This document shows positions 1-6,498 of a stretch of 22,224 nucleotides of DNA, in pieces. Within the stretch, counting starts at the first letter, position 1; each line of letters starts with the position of its first letter. The position numbers were made by a program, and so were the translations under genes. The notes beneath the pieces were generated by a model that ran no database searches, was not told where the DNA came from, and worked only from the letters and a program-made list of their open reading frames with translations. Origin of the DNA: a virus; IMG/VR virus record IMGVR_UViG_3300017963_000788, positions 1-22,224 of that record, one strand, 5' to 3'.

Positions 1-257
1 ACCAGAGTTCTCTTTGGCGTAAAACTAGGGATAGCTATATTCTATCTAATCCTCTCTGTGCTGAGTGTCTTAAACACGATCCGCCTATATACAGACCTGC
101 TTACGCGGTAGACCATAAGGTTGATATAGTAGATGCCCCACATCTTTCCCTATCCCATACTAATCTTCAATCCCTATGCAAATCATGTCACAGTAAGAAG
201 ACCACAGCAACCCAATATGAGGATCTAAAACTCAAAAACAGAAAGTGGATTATATAA
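1..257 (+). CDS. HNH endonuclease, C-terminal part (gene enters from the left edge)
   Basis: The reading frame is open from base 3 to the TAA at 255-257 and gives 84 residues; the start lies outside the window. The visible part holds the core of an HNH nuclease: a CxxC pair (CAEC, residues 19-22), a DHK triplet (38-40) with the presumed catalytic histidine, then NLQSLCKSCHSKKT (54-67), which supplies the HNH asparagine, the second CxxC zinc pair and the final histidine. From family knowledge, HNH proteins encoded beside terminase genes in HK97-type phages bind terminase and assist cos cleavage. The position a short way upstream of both terminase genes fits that role. It could instead be a free-standing homing nuclease, but the compact single domain and the location favour the packaging role. 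Confidence 0.85.
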   Translation, partial: QSSLWRKTRDSYILSNPLCAECLKHDPPIYRPAYAVDHKVDIVDAPHLSLSHTNLQSLCKSCHSKKTTATQYEDLKLKNRKWII

Positions 258-263
258 TATAAA
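248..263 (+). promoter_or_regulatory. Degenerate copy of the GATATATAAAATAAA motif
   Basis: GATTATATAATATAAA overlaps the stop codon of the HNH gene and ends 11 nt before the ATG at 275. It differs from the consensus by an extra T and a shifted A/T pattern, so it is much weaker evidence than the other copies. Its spacing to an ATG is the same as theirs, which mildly supports the short ORF at 275 as a true gene start. Confidence 0.3.
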
Positions 264-274
264 GAATCATATTT

Positions 275-409
275 ATGGGAATACTCAAAACAATAAACAG
301 AAACCTGTACTCATTTACTCTTAAGGTAATAGAATTAAGAACAAGAATGGTACGTAAGAAAATAGAATTATTACACAGCAAAAGAGAAATAATTGGGAAA
401 AAAGGGTAA
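275..409 (+). CDS. Small basic ORF (44 aa), possibly the true N-terminus of the next gene
   Basis: The ATG at 275 opens 44 codons ending in TAA at 407-409. The product is basic and contains no motif I recognise. It ends in GKKG, and the next gene, read in the +1 frame, also encodes GKKG over the same bases (395-407, GGG-A6-GGG-T). Loss of one A from the A6 run, or a +1 ribosomal shift there, would join this ORF to the 393-1055 gene and give a continuous protein of about 263 residues. It may therefore be a separate small gene, a real N-terminal extension, or half of a gene split by a homopolymer error. The sequence alone cannot decide. Confidence 0.45.
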   Translation: MGILKTINRNLYSFTLKVIELRTRMVRKKIELLHSKREIIGKKG

Positions 410-1055
410 GAAGTTTTCAGAAGCACATAAGAAAGCCCTAGCCATTGCCCAACAAAAGAGGAGAGCGGCTGATGGTACCAGTCGTAGAAGCGAAGAAAAG
501 AAACAAAAAAGAATAGATTACTGTGCTGTTGATGTATTCTACCTAAAGAACCTTAGGACCATGATAAGGGCAATGGAACGTAACCCTAAACATGATCCTC
601 AAGACTATAAAGACTTACTTAAATATAGAGATATAATGGCATTTAGAAGCAATACAAGGTATAGACAATATCAAGTAATAACAAGAAGTGTAGAGAATTA
701 TGAGAGTATAAAGGATAGATTTGCTGATGCTCCAAGCAAACAACAAAACAAACTGTATGATAATTACATGTACTTCCTTAAGACTGCTCTTAATAGAATT
801 ATAATAAAGAATGAGGAGACTGATGTACTGCAAACTACCAAGAAGTTTCTGTATCCTGACATAGAGCTATCTGTACACTACCTGTATTCTCTTAAGGGAC
901 TCTACAGATACTTAAAGGACCCATCAATAGTTGATCCATTAGAGCTTGAAGAGCTTACAATAGGCTTCACCGGAATACTTGAAGAGCTCAACCTCTCCGA
1001 GTACAGCAGAACGATTAGATTCCCTATAAATAGGCCGTCAACAGACAAGCCCTAA
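393..1055 (+). CDS. Hypothetical protein, basic N-terminus, mostly helical
   Basis: I do not recognise this protein. A TAA at 390-392 closes the frame immediately upstream, so translation must begin at the TTG at 393, enter by frameshift from the ORF at 275, or begin at the first in-frame ATG at 561, which would drop 56 residues. With the TTG start it has 220 residues. Residues 1-45 are very rich in Lys/Arg and Ala, and KKFSEAHKKALAIAQQKRR resembles the NUMOD3-type DNA-binding repeats seen in the GIY-YIG protein downstream. The rest is rich in Tyr, Leu and charged residues and reads as predominantly helical, with no catalytic motif. Its place between the HNH gene and the small terminase suggests a packaging or DNA-binding accessory role, but that is only context. 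Confidence 0.7.
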   Translation: MGKKGKKFSEAHKKALAIAQQKRRAADGTSRRSEEKKQKRIDYCAVDVFYLKNLRTMIRAMERNPKHDPQDYKDLLKYRDIMAFRSNTRYRQYQVITRSVENYESIKDRFADAPSKQQNKLYDNYMYFLKTALNRIIIKNEETDVLQTTKKFLYPDIELSVHYLYSLKGLYRYLKDPSIVDPLELEELTIGFTGILEELNLSEYSRTIRFPINRPSTDKP

Positions 1056-1394
1056 GCAGTCTCAAAACATCCCCAAAAAGGGACATCAATGCCCCAACCC
1101 TCACGTGTCTCAGGATATCTCCAGCACACCATATAGGCCCAAATGATAGATTTTGGTGGCGTCACGAAATCACGTCAAACTTTTTTCACTCACAGTAACC
1201 CTCAGGATTCCCATTTATAAACCCAGGGTCCCACCAGTCTAAGAAGTCTGTACGTCCAATATGAACAATCATCTGGACCGTTGGGATGCCTAGAGGTGCC
1301 CAAAGAGGCCTTTAGTATACTGAAGCTTTGAGTCCTTTTGGGGTCCTTTTTTGGAGAAGATGTGAGCTTTGCCGGAAGTATAAATGGAGGTTGT
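1056..1394 (+). other. Non-coding GC-richer region, candidate cos/packaging site
   Basis: About 340 nt carry no convincing gene; the longest forward ATG ORF I find is about 25 codons (from 1143). The stretch 1081-1320 has 113 G/C of 240 by hand count (47%), clearly above the AT-rich genes around it. It holds three TCACG words (1101, 1162, 1170), two of them TCACGT, the palindrome CACGTG (1102-1107), a CTCAGGAT direct repeat (1109 and 1201) and a GTCCTTTT direct repeat (near 1332 and 1343). It lies between the HNH gene and the small terminase, where cos sites of HNH-encoding HK97-type phages are commonly found. It might instead hold a small RNA or a leader. Confidence 0.4.
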
Positions 1395-1410
1395 GATATA
1401 TAAAAGAAAA
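1395..1410 (+). promoter_or_regulatory. Putative late promoter, GATATATAAAA motif
   Basis: GATATATAAAAGAAAA matches the recurrent consensus with one substitution and ends 9 nt before the ATG at 1420. An in-frame ATG at 1384 lies upstream of this motif. Every other copy sits between the preceding gene and the start codon, so the motif argues for 1420 as the start. It would drive the small unknown gene and the small terminase. Confidence 0.55.
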
Positions 1411-1419
1411 GAGACTATT

Positions 1420-1713
1420 ATGATAACAGTTAAACCTCCAAATGGGATGACAAACCAAGAATACGTTGACTCACTATCAACCACCGAAAAATCGATATAT
1501 GATAATCTCAATGATGATGCAAACGTTAATGTGACGCTCACTGAGGATAAGATCTTCGCCCATCAACACACTAAGGTGGAGGTGAACATGTTCGTTGACA
1601 ATAAGATAAAGGTTAAGTATTACAAGAGGTTCCCAAGACATAACTATCTTGAGTACAACATACCTATCGAACAGTGGGAAACAGCAATTAACAATTACTT
1701 TAAAGAAGGATAA
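1420..1713 (+). CDS. Hypothetical protein upstream of small terminase
   Basis: I do not recognise this 97-residue protein. I chose the ATG at 1420 over the in-frame ATG at 1384 because the promoter-like motif at 1395-1410 lies between them and because the product then begins MITVKPPNGMT. The early ExxDSLSTTEKSIYDNL segment looks helical. The middle (about residues 35-75) alternates charged and aromatic residues in a way typical of beta strands (VEVNMFVDNKIKVKYYKRF), and the end is helical. There is no signal peptide or membrane segment. It stops 2 nt before the small terminase start, so the two are very probably co-transcribed. A role in packaging, for example DNA recognition with the terminase, is possible but not shown by the sequence. 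Confidence 0.7.
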   Translation: MITVKPPNGMTNQEYVDSLSTTEKSIYDNLNDDANVNVTLTEDKIFAHQHTKVEVNMFVDNKIKVKYYKRFPRHNYLEYNIPIEQWETAINNYFKEG

Positions 1714-1715
1714 AA

Positions 1716-2066
1716 ATGGATCTTAAAAAACAAATAGTGGCGTTTTTGGAAAAGAACACCGAATACGAATGGGTTGATGATTCTCTCATTGATGAATATG
1801 TTGCTAATGTTGATTTTGCAAAGCAGGCAAGAGAACTCATTAACCAGGAAGGTATAGTTGGTACTGAAATAAGGAAGACTTCTGGTAAGAATCCACAAGA
1901 ATATGAGATTCAAAAGAAGAATCCTGCGTTTGATGTTTATAATAAGGCTCTAGACAATATGACAAAGATAGTCACGAAGTTAGGGATTAGCCCTTCAGAT
2001 AGAATAAAACTAAAGATACTTGCCATAGAACAAGAGGACAAAGATGACTTATCGGATTTCGATTAA
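1716..2066 (+). CDS. Terminase small subunit, P27 family-like
   Basis: The small terminase recognises the packaging site and presents DNA to the large subunit. This 116-residue protein has an N-terminal part (1-60) rich in acidic and hydrophobic residues that looks like a helical DNA-binding domain. Its C-terminal half, NPAFDVYNKALDNMTKIVTK followed by LGISPSDRIKLKIL, carries the pattern of P27-type small terminases: NPA...Y..A...M..., then LG.(S/T)P..R.KL. The tail is very acidic (EQEDKDDLSDFD), as is common for the part that contacts the large subunit. It begins 2 nt after the preceding gene and is followed by a terminator-like hairpin before the large terminase. Length and position fit the family. 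The assignment rests on motif pattern only. Confidence 0.75.
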   Translation: MDLKKQIVAFLEKNTEYEWVDDSLIDEYVANVDFAKQARELINQEGIVGTEIRKTSGKNPQEYEIQKKNPAFDVYNKALDNMTKIVTKLGISPSDRIKLKILAIEQEDKDDLSDFD

Positions 2067-2113
2067 TGTTTGTTAAAATAGAAACTAAAGATAATTGAAA
2101 ATCTATAATATTA

Positions 2114-2175
2114 GAACTAGCAAATCAAAGATATTTTACAATTGTAACTGGGGTCTCGGTGTTCTATGCTAGTTC
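2114..2175 (+). promoter_or_regulatory. Long-range inverted repeat pairing with the terminator loop (possible attenuator/antiterminator)
   Basis: GAACTAGCA at 2114-2122 is the exact reverse complement of TGCTAGTTC at 2167-2175, which lies inside the 17-nt loop of the terminator hairpin at 2150-2188. In RNA the upstream segment could form either a loop pseudoknot or a competing stem that weakens the terminator. Between the two arms sits a separate palindrome, TTACAATTGTAA. Read-through here would control how much transcript reaches the GIY-YIG and large-terminase genes. The pairing is visible in the sequence; the regulatory role is inference. Confidence 0.45.
2136..2147. repeat. Perfect 12-bp palindrome TTACAATTGTAA
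   Basis: TTACAATTGTAA is a perfect 12-bp palindrome just upstream of the terminator hairpin. It could be an operator for a dimeric regulator or, in RNA, a small hairpin between the two arms of the long-range pairing. Palindromes of this kind also arise by chance in AT-rich DNA. Confidence 0.4.
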
Positions 2176-2195
2176 ATACTGAGGCCCCTTTTTTT
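2150..2195 (+). terminator. Intrinsic terminator after small terminase
   Basis: GGGGTCTCGGT (2150-2160) pairs with ACTGAGGCCCC (2178-2188) as an 11-bp stem in which two positions are G-U wobbles, and seven T residues follow (2189-2195). The loop is 17 nt. The stem is far more GC-rich than its surroundings. An ATG at 2166 lies in the loop and is an unlikely start. The ATG at 2202 begins 6 nt after the T-run, so the hairpin also occupies the leader of the GIY-YIG gene. Confidence 0.8.
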
Positions 2196-2201
2196 ACGAC
2201 T

Positions 2202-2810
2202 ATGAAAGAAACAATTTACGTCTATTGCACAACAAATCAAATCAATGGAATGAAGTACGTTGGTATGTCTAATCTTAAAAACCCAAGATATTTTGGTGGT
2301 GGTCCAAAACTTCATGATGACATTAGAAAATATGGGAAAAATAACTTTACAAGATCCATATTAATGAAGTTTGATAACAGAAAGGATGCTCATGAGTATG
2401 AGGGTTTATACATAGAATTACTTAATACAATGTGGCCATTTGGTTATAATACTGATAAAACGGGTGGAGCTGTTGGTACATCAGGTTTAAAACCTTGGAA
2501 TAAGAATAAGACTTATAAAATGAAAAAACAATTTAGTGAAATAACTAAAAAAAGGATTAGTGAATCAGGAAAAGGTAGAGAACCTTGGAATAAAGGAAAG
2601 AGATTATCTAAAGAATATAGAAAAAAACTAAGTGAATCACATAAAGGAAAATCAAATAATTGGGAAGGTAGAAAACATTCTGAAGAATCAAAGAAAAAGA
2701 TGAGTGAAGCCCATAAGGGTATAAAACTTTCTGAAGAAACAAAGAAAAAGCTTAGTGAAGCTAGTAAAAAATATTGGGCAAAAAGAAAAGCAATGAATGA
2801 AGCGGCTTAA
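2202..2810 (+). CDS. GIY-YIG homing-type endonuclease with NUMOD3 repeats
   Basis: This free-standing homing-type nuclease is inserted between the two terminase genes. From the ATG at 2202 the 202-residue product opens with a GIY-YIG core: IYVYCTTNQINGMKYVGMS supplies the two signature strands, HDDIRKYGKNNFTR the following helix and strand, and HEYEGLYIELL the conserved glutamate. The C-terminal half is a run of NUMOD3-like DNA-binding repeats (KPWNKNK, REPWNKGKRLS, WEGRKHSEESKKKM, GIKLSEETKKKL), extremely rich in Lys and Ser. The longer frame from 2166 would start inside the terminator loop, so I prefer 2202. The gene is strikingly A-rich compared with the flanking structural genes, which fits acquisition by homing. 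Its last codons overlap the large terminase start by 14 nt in another frame. Confidence 0.9.
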   Translation: MKETIYVYCTTNQINGMKYVGMSNLKNPRYFGGGPKLHDDIRKYGKNNFTRSILMKFDNRKDAHEYEGLYIELLNTMWPFGYNTDKTGGAVGTSGLKPWNKNKTYKMKKQFSEITKKRISESGKGREPWNKGKRLSKEYRKKLSESHKGKSNNWEGRKHSEESKKKMSEAHKGIKLSEETKKKLSEASKKYWAKRKAMNEAA

Positions 2811-4506
2811 GAAAGCAGAATATATCGATTATTGTTGGAAAGTAGGAAACCAATACGCTAAAGATATTAAGTCAGGTAAAATAGTTGCTAATCGTTGGAT
2901 TAAAGCAGCAATAGATCGTTATGAGAAGGATTTAAAAAATAAAAAGTATCACTTTAAAAAAGAAGAAGTGAGAAAGGTGTTTGGATTCTTCTCGGTATTG
3001 AATGTTGATCAAAAGGGAAATCAATTCAAGTTGATGCCCTACCAGTGCTTCATACTTATGAACCTATTTGGTTTCTACTATAAGAATAGTGAAAGGAGAA
3101 AGTACAACTATGCTCTTATTTTTGTTAGTCGGAAAAACGGGAAAACAGGATTCATAGCAGGATTACAACTTTATTTCATGATCTCAGTTCCTGATCCATT
3201 ATGTCTTAGTGTTGGTCATTCACCAGATGCTAGGTCTCATACAGCTAGAGCAGCTGCCACATTTGTGTACCAGACTCCAGAACTTATAAAAAGACTTCAA
3301 CCACAAGGACCACAATCATCCAAGAATAAGGTAGTCTTCAAGAAGGAGGGAAAACCTGGAGTTCTACAATCAGTAGTATCAACAGCAGAGCGATTGGATG
3401 GATTTAGTACTAGTAGTGCTGTTTTGGACGAGATACATGCGTATAATGATGACTCTTTATTCAATGTAATTAAATCATCAACAGGAACTAGATTTTCCAA
3501 CAATGAGAATCCAATGGTTACACTTATTAGTACTGCTGGTTTTAAGCCTGTTGGTTTTTGTGCTGATATGGTAACAATAGGTAAAAGAGTATTGGATGGA
3601 CAGGCAGAAGATGATTCTTTTTTCTATATGATTTATACATTGGATGATGAGGATAATGGTAAATGGGAAGATGATTCAAAATGGATAAAAGCAAATCCAG
3701 CATTAGGTGAAATACTTGATATTGAGTACTTAAAATCAGAGTTTACACAAGCAAAGAACTTAACAACTCAATTACCAAACTTCCTAACAAAACACCTTAA
3801 CATATTTGTAAACGAAACAAGTGAATGGATAAGTAGAGGAGTTTACTCAAAGGTATGTTATAATGCTGATCCAGCTCTTTATAAGGATCTTACTGGATTT
3901 ATTGGACTTGACCTTTCAGCAACAAGAGATTTAACTTCTTTAGTAGTTGTATTTTATGATCAAGATAAAGACTTCTATTATGTCATACCCTATTTTTGGA
4001 GAGCAAAGAATGAGGATAAAAGGTTTAGAAAAGGAGGACAAGATCTTAAGGAATGGATTGATAAGGGTTACATAACAGAAAGTTCTAAAAAGACTATTGA
4101 TTACAACCAAGTATTTGAAAAGATAAAGGAACTAAACCAACAATTTTACATTGGTAGTATTACTTTTGACCGTTACCTATCACAATTGGTACTTCCACAA
4201 GTTGAAGGCTTAAGTCGTTTGGATGGTAGTCCAATTAACATAGAACCATTTGCACAAACTGCTTATAAATATAGCTTTCCAATGACTACTTTTGAAAAAT
4301 CAATATATGATGGTAATTGCTCGTTAACTGATAATCCAGTATTTCAATGGAATATTGATAATGTAGTTTTGTATTATGATACCAATGGAAATATAAAACC
4401 CATGAAGAATAAAGGTAAGGACGCGATTGATGGTATAGTTAGTGCTGCCATGGCATTTAATGGTGCATTGAGTTGGTATAACTTAACTGAGGAATCTAGT
4501 ACCTAA
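2797..4506 (+). CDS. terL: Terminase large subunit (HK97-type ATPase-nuclease)
   Basis: This is the motor that translocates DNA into the prohead and cuts the concatemer. The 569-residue length is typical of the family. The ATPase domain shows Walker A as SRKNGKT (111-117) and Walker B as AVLDEIH (208-214, with D211 and E212). STAG at about 246-249 fits the coupling motif that follows. The RNase H-fold nuclease domain shows acidic residues in the expected order: D372 in GLDLSATRD, D458 in ITFDRY, and D542/D545 in DAIDG near the C-terminus. The ATG at 2797 overlaps the end of the GIY-YIG gene, so translation may be coupled to it. No copy of the promoter-like motif precedes it, so transcription must enter from upstream past the hairpin at 2150-2195 or from a promoter I cannot see. 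Confidence 0.95.
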   Translation: MKRLKKAEYIDYCWKVGNQYAKDIKSGKIVANRWIKAAIDRYEKDLKNKKYHFKKEEVRKVFGFFSVLNVDQKGNQFKLMPYQCFILMNLFGFYYKNSERRKYNYALIFVSRKNGKTGFIAGLQLYFMISVPDPLCLSVGHSPDARSHTARAAATFVYQTPELIKRLQPQGPQSSKNKVVFKKEGKPGVLQSVVSTAERLDGFSTSSAVLDEIHAYNDDSLFNVIKSSTGTRFSNNENPMVTLISTAGFKPVGFCADMVTIGKRVLDGQAEDDSFFYMIYTLDDEDNGKWEDDSKWIKANPALGEILDIEYLKSEFTQAKNLTTQLPNFLTKHLNIFVNETSEWISRGVYSKVCYNADPALYKDLTGFIGLDLSATRDLTSLVVVFYDQDKDFYYVIPYFWRAKNEDKRFRKGGQDLKEWIDKGYITESSKKTIDYNQVFEKIKELNQQFYIGSITFDRYLSQLVLPQVEGLSRLDGSPINIEPFAQTAYKYSFPMTTFEKSIYDGNCSLTDNPVFQWNIDNVVLYYDTNGNIKPMKNKGKDAIDGIVSAAMAFNGALSWYNLTEESST

Positions 4507-4522
4507 AAGCTTTTAAAGAGTA

Positions 4523-4540
4523 GATATATATAAAAAATAA
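4523..4540 (+). promoter_or_regulatory. Putative late promoter before the portal gene
   Basis: GATATATATAAAAAATAA matches the recurrent consensus with an extra TA step and ends 15 nt before the portal ATG. It lies in the 49-nt gap after the large terminase stop, preceded by the short palindrome AAAAGCTTTT. It would start a unit of its own for the portal gene. Confidence 0.55.
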
Positions 4541-4555
4541 CATAAGAAAAGAATT

Positions 4556-5812
4556 ATGTCAATATGGAATGACCTCTTAGAATCATTGAAGGTAAGCGTG
4601 GCACCCACAACAGACGCTAAATACCTTATAGAGAATCTCGACAATAAAGCTAATAGATTTGAAAAGAAAGATGCCGCAAATGTTAGCACTATTTATACTT
4701 GTCTTGAAATAAAATCTGACACTATAGCAAGGCTTCCCTTAGATGTTAAACAGGAATCTCCTGGAGGCGACACTACTCTAAAGGATGACCCACTTCATTA
4801 CCTTCTTCACTTCCAGCCTAATAACTATACCAATGCTTTCCAGTTTTGGTGGACTATTGAGTTTTATAGGAACCTAAGAGGTAATAGCTTTGCTAGAATA
4901 TTTAGAGATGCACGAGGAAGACCCGAGTCTTTAAAGATAGTGTATCCAGATGATGTTGTGGGGTATAGCCTATATAACAATCAACTTTACTATTCTTATC
5001 ACGAGAGAAAGCTAGATGGGTCCTTAAAGGAACAACCAACTAAGGTTAATAGTACTGAAATGCTACACTTTACTTTTGGTAGTATTGATGGTATCTTTGG
5101 TATTGATCCAATCACAAAGCTTATGTCGGAGCTTGGTATTAAGGTAAAATCTAGTAAGACACTTGAAAACCTTTATACAAATAATGCTCTTAATAAAGCA
5201 TTGGTACTTCCTAATGTTAATAACGAAAGTACTAAAAAGCAAATTGAGGAATTCAACAAAACAAGTGGTGTTGACCAAACAGGTAAGTTAAGACAACTTC
5301 CATTTGGATCAGAACTTGTTGATATGAGTCTTGATCTTAATGCTGTTCAATTCATTGATTCTCAAAAGTTCACAGTAACTCAAATTGCTGCACTTTACAG
5401 AATACCTGCTCATATGTTAGGTATATTGGAACAAACTAAGTTCTCATCTGTGGAAGCAATGACACTTGATTTTAAATCCAATTCTATATCACCAATAGCA
5501 AAACTCTATAAAAGAGAATTAGAATCCAAGTTGTTAACACAACAGGAGATACTTGATGGTAAGGTAATTGAATTCAATACAAATGCATTGATAGAAACTG
5601 ATCTTGATACTAAGAATAAGATCATCACTGACCAAGTAATGAAAGGACTTATTTCTCCTAACTATGCTGCTAGCATTTATGGTTATCCTCAGTATGATGC
5701 TGGTGAAGATCATTGGATGCCATCGAGCTCAATGTTTGCTGAGATAAGACACAAATCTGATACTGAGAAGCTTGATCAATTGATTAATCCTCCAGAGGAA
5801 GATACCGAGTAA
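4556..5812 (+). CDS. Portal protein, HK97 family
   Basis: The portal is the dodecameric ring at the unique capsid vertex through which DNA enters and leaves and to which the tail joins. At 418 residues it matches HK97-type portals. Family features are visible: an N-terminal segment with NVSTIYTCLEIKSDTIARLP (about residues 42-61), DPLHYLLHFQPNNYTNAFQFW (78-98), RNLRGNSFARIFRD, and the central ALYRIPAHMLG block (about 281-291) followed by the EAMTLDFKSNSISPIAKLYKRELESKLL stem helix region. The C-terminus is acidic and probably flexible. The gene lies alone between two promoter-like motifs, directly after the large terminase and before the prohead protease, the canonical order. Confidence 0.93.
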   Translation: MSIWNDLLESLKVSVAPTTDAKYLIENLDNKANRFEKKDAANVSTIYTCLEIKSDTIARLPLDVKQESPGGDTTLKDDPLHYLLHFQPNNYTNAFQFWWTIEFYRNLRGNSFARIFRDARGRPESLKIVYPDDVVGYSLYNNQLYYSYHERKLDGSLKEQPTKVNSTEMLHFTFGSIDGIFGIDPITKLMSELGIKVKSSKTLENLYTNNALNKALVLPNVNNESTKKQIEEFNKTSGVDQTGKLRQLPFGSELVDMSLDLNAVQFIDSQKFTVTQIAALYRIPAHMLGILEQTKFSSVEAMTLDFKSNSISPIAKLYKRELESKLLTQQEILDGKVIEFNTNALIETDLDTKNKIITDQVMKGLISPNYAASIYGYPQYDAGEDHWMPSSSMFAEIRHKSDTEKLDQLINPPEEDTE

Positions 5813-5830
5813 AAAACGGATACACTATAA

Positions 5831-5845
5831 GATATATAAAATAAA
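5831..5845 (+). promoter_or_regulatory. Putative late promoter before protease-capsid pair
   Basis: GATATATAAAATAAA is an exact copy of the consensus, continuing as TAAAT, and ends 13 nt before the protease ATG. It would drive protease and major capsid protein together, up to the terminator at 7683-7709. Confidence 0.6.
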
Positions 5846-5858
5846 TAAATAGCTAACT

Positions 5859-6497
5859 ATGGAAAATAGAAGTTATAACCCCGAAGCATTAGAACTTAGA
5901 GCCATCACAGATGATGATGGTAAAAGGTATATCCAAGGATATGCTGCTGTTTTTAACAGTAGATCTAAGTTACTATCTGACTTTGGACAGCTATTCTATG
6001 AAGAACTTGAACCTGGCGCATTCACCAATGCTCTTAATGATGACGGCTTAAACGTCGTATTTGTTGCGAATCACAATCGTGAACAATTACTGGCGAGATC
6101 CGCAAGCGGCACATTGGAACTAAAGGAGGATGACAGAGGTTTATATTTCAGGGCGGACGTCCCTGATACACAATTAGGTAATGACGTTTACACGTTAGTT
6201 GAGAGAGGTGATCTCTTTGAAAACTCTTTTGCTTTTAACTTGGATTCTGAAGGTTACAGATGGACTGAAACTGATGAGGAGATTCCTTTGAGAATCATCT
6301 CAAACGTAAGAAAACTTATGGATGTTTCAGTAGTTACTGATGGAGCTTACGGAGAAACTGTCGTTGAGGCCAGAGGTCTTAAGGAGTTTGTTGATTCCAA
6401 GAACGAAGTTGAGGAAGAAGTAGAAGAAACCACTGACGATACTGATGATGTTAAACTAAGAGCCAAATTGATACAACTTAAAAATAAAAACTATTAA
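5859..6497 (+). CDS. Prohead maturation protease, HK97 (U35) family
   Basis: This serine protease is packaged in the prohead, where it cleaves the scaffold-like N-terminal domain of the capsid protein and then itself. The 212-residue protein carries the family signature: IQGYAAVFNSRS (25-36), EELEPGAFTNAL (48-59), then FVANHN (68-73) with the presumed catalytic histidine H72, and ENSFAF (121-126) with the presumed nucleophile S123. LMDVSVVTDGAYGETVVEAR follows, as in homologues. The C-terminal stretch after about residue 175 is highly acidic (EVEEEVEETTDDTDD), a common feature of the part removed by self-cleavage or used for capsid targeting. One base separates its stop from the capsid gene, so the two are co-expressed. 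Confidence 0.93.
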   Translation: MENRSYNPEALELRAITDDDGKRYIQGYAAVFNSRSKLLSDFGQLFYEELEPGAFTNALNDDGLNVVFVANHNREQLLARSASGTLELKEDDRGLYFRADVPDTQLGNDVYTLVERGDLFENSFAFNLDSEGYRWTETDEEIPLRIISNVRKLMDVSVVTDGAYGETVVEARGLKEFVDSKNEVEEEVEETTDDTDDVKLRAKLIQLKNKNY

Positions 6498-6498
6498 A

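Noticed and set aside
1302-1356. Possible terminator ending in the T-run at about 1345-1352
   Set aside because: I could not find a stable stem directly before the T-run; the visible GTCCTTTT words are direct, not inverted, repeats.
1384-1419. Upstream ATG for the small gene before the small terminase
   Set aside because: It would place the promoter-like motif inside the coding sequence, unlike every other copy of the motif.
1290-1541. An 83-codon open frame on the - strand covering the end of the non-coding block
   Set aside because: It overlaps the 1420 gene, shows no recognisable domain, and all other genes are on the + strand.
2166-2201. Upstream ATG for the GIY-YIG gene
   Set aside because: The ATG at 2166 is in the loop of the intrinsic terminator and adds 12 residues without family similarity; the GIY-YIG core begins directly after the ATG at 2202.
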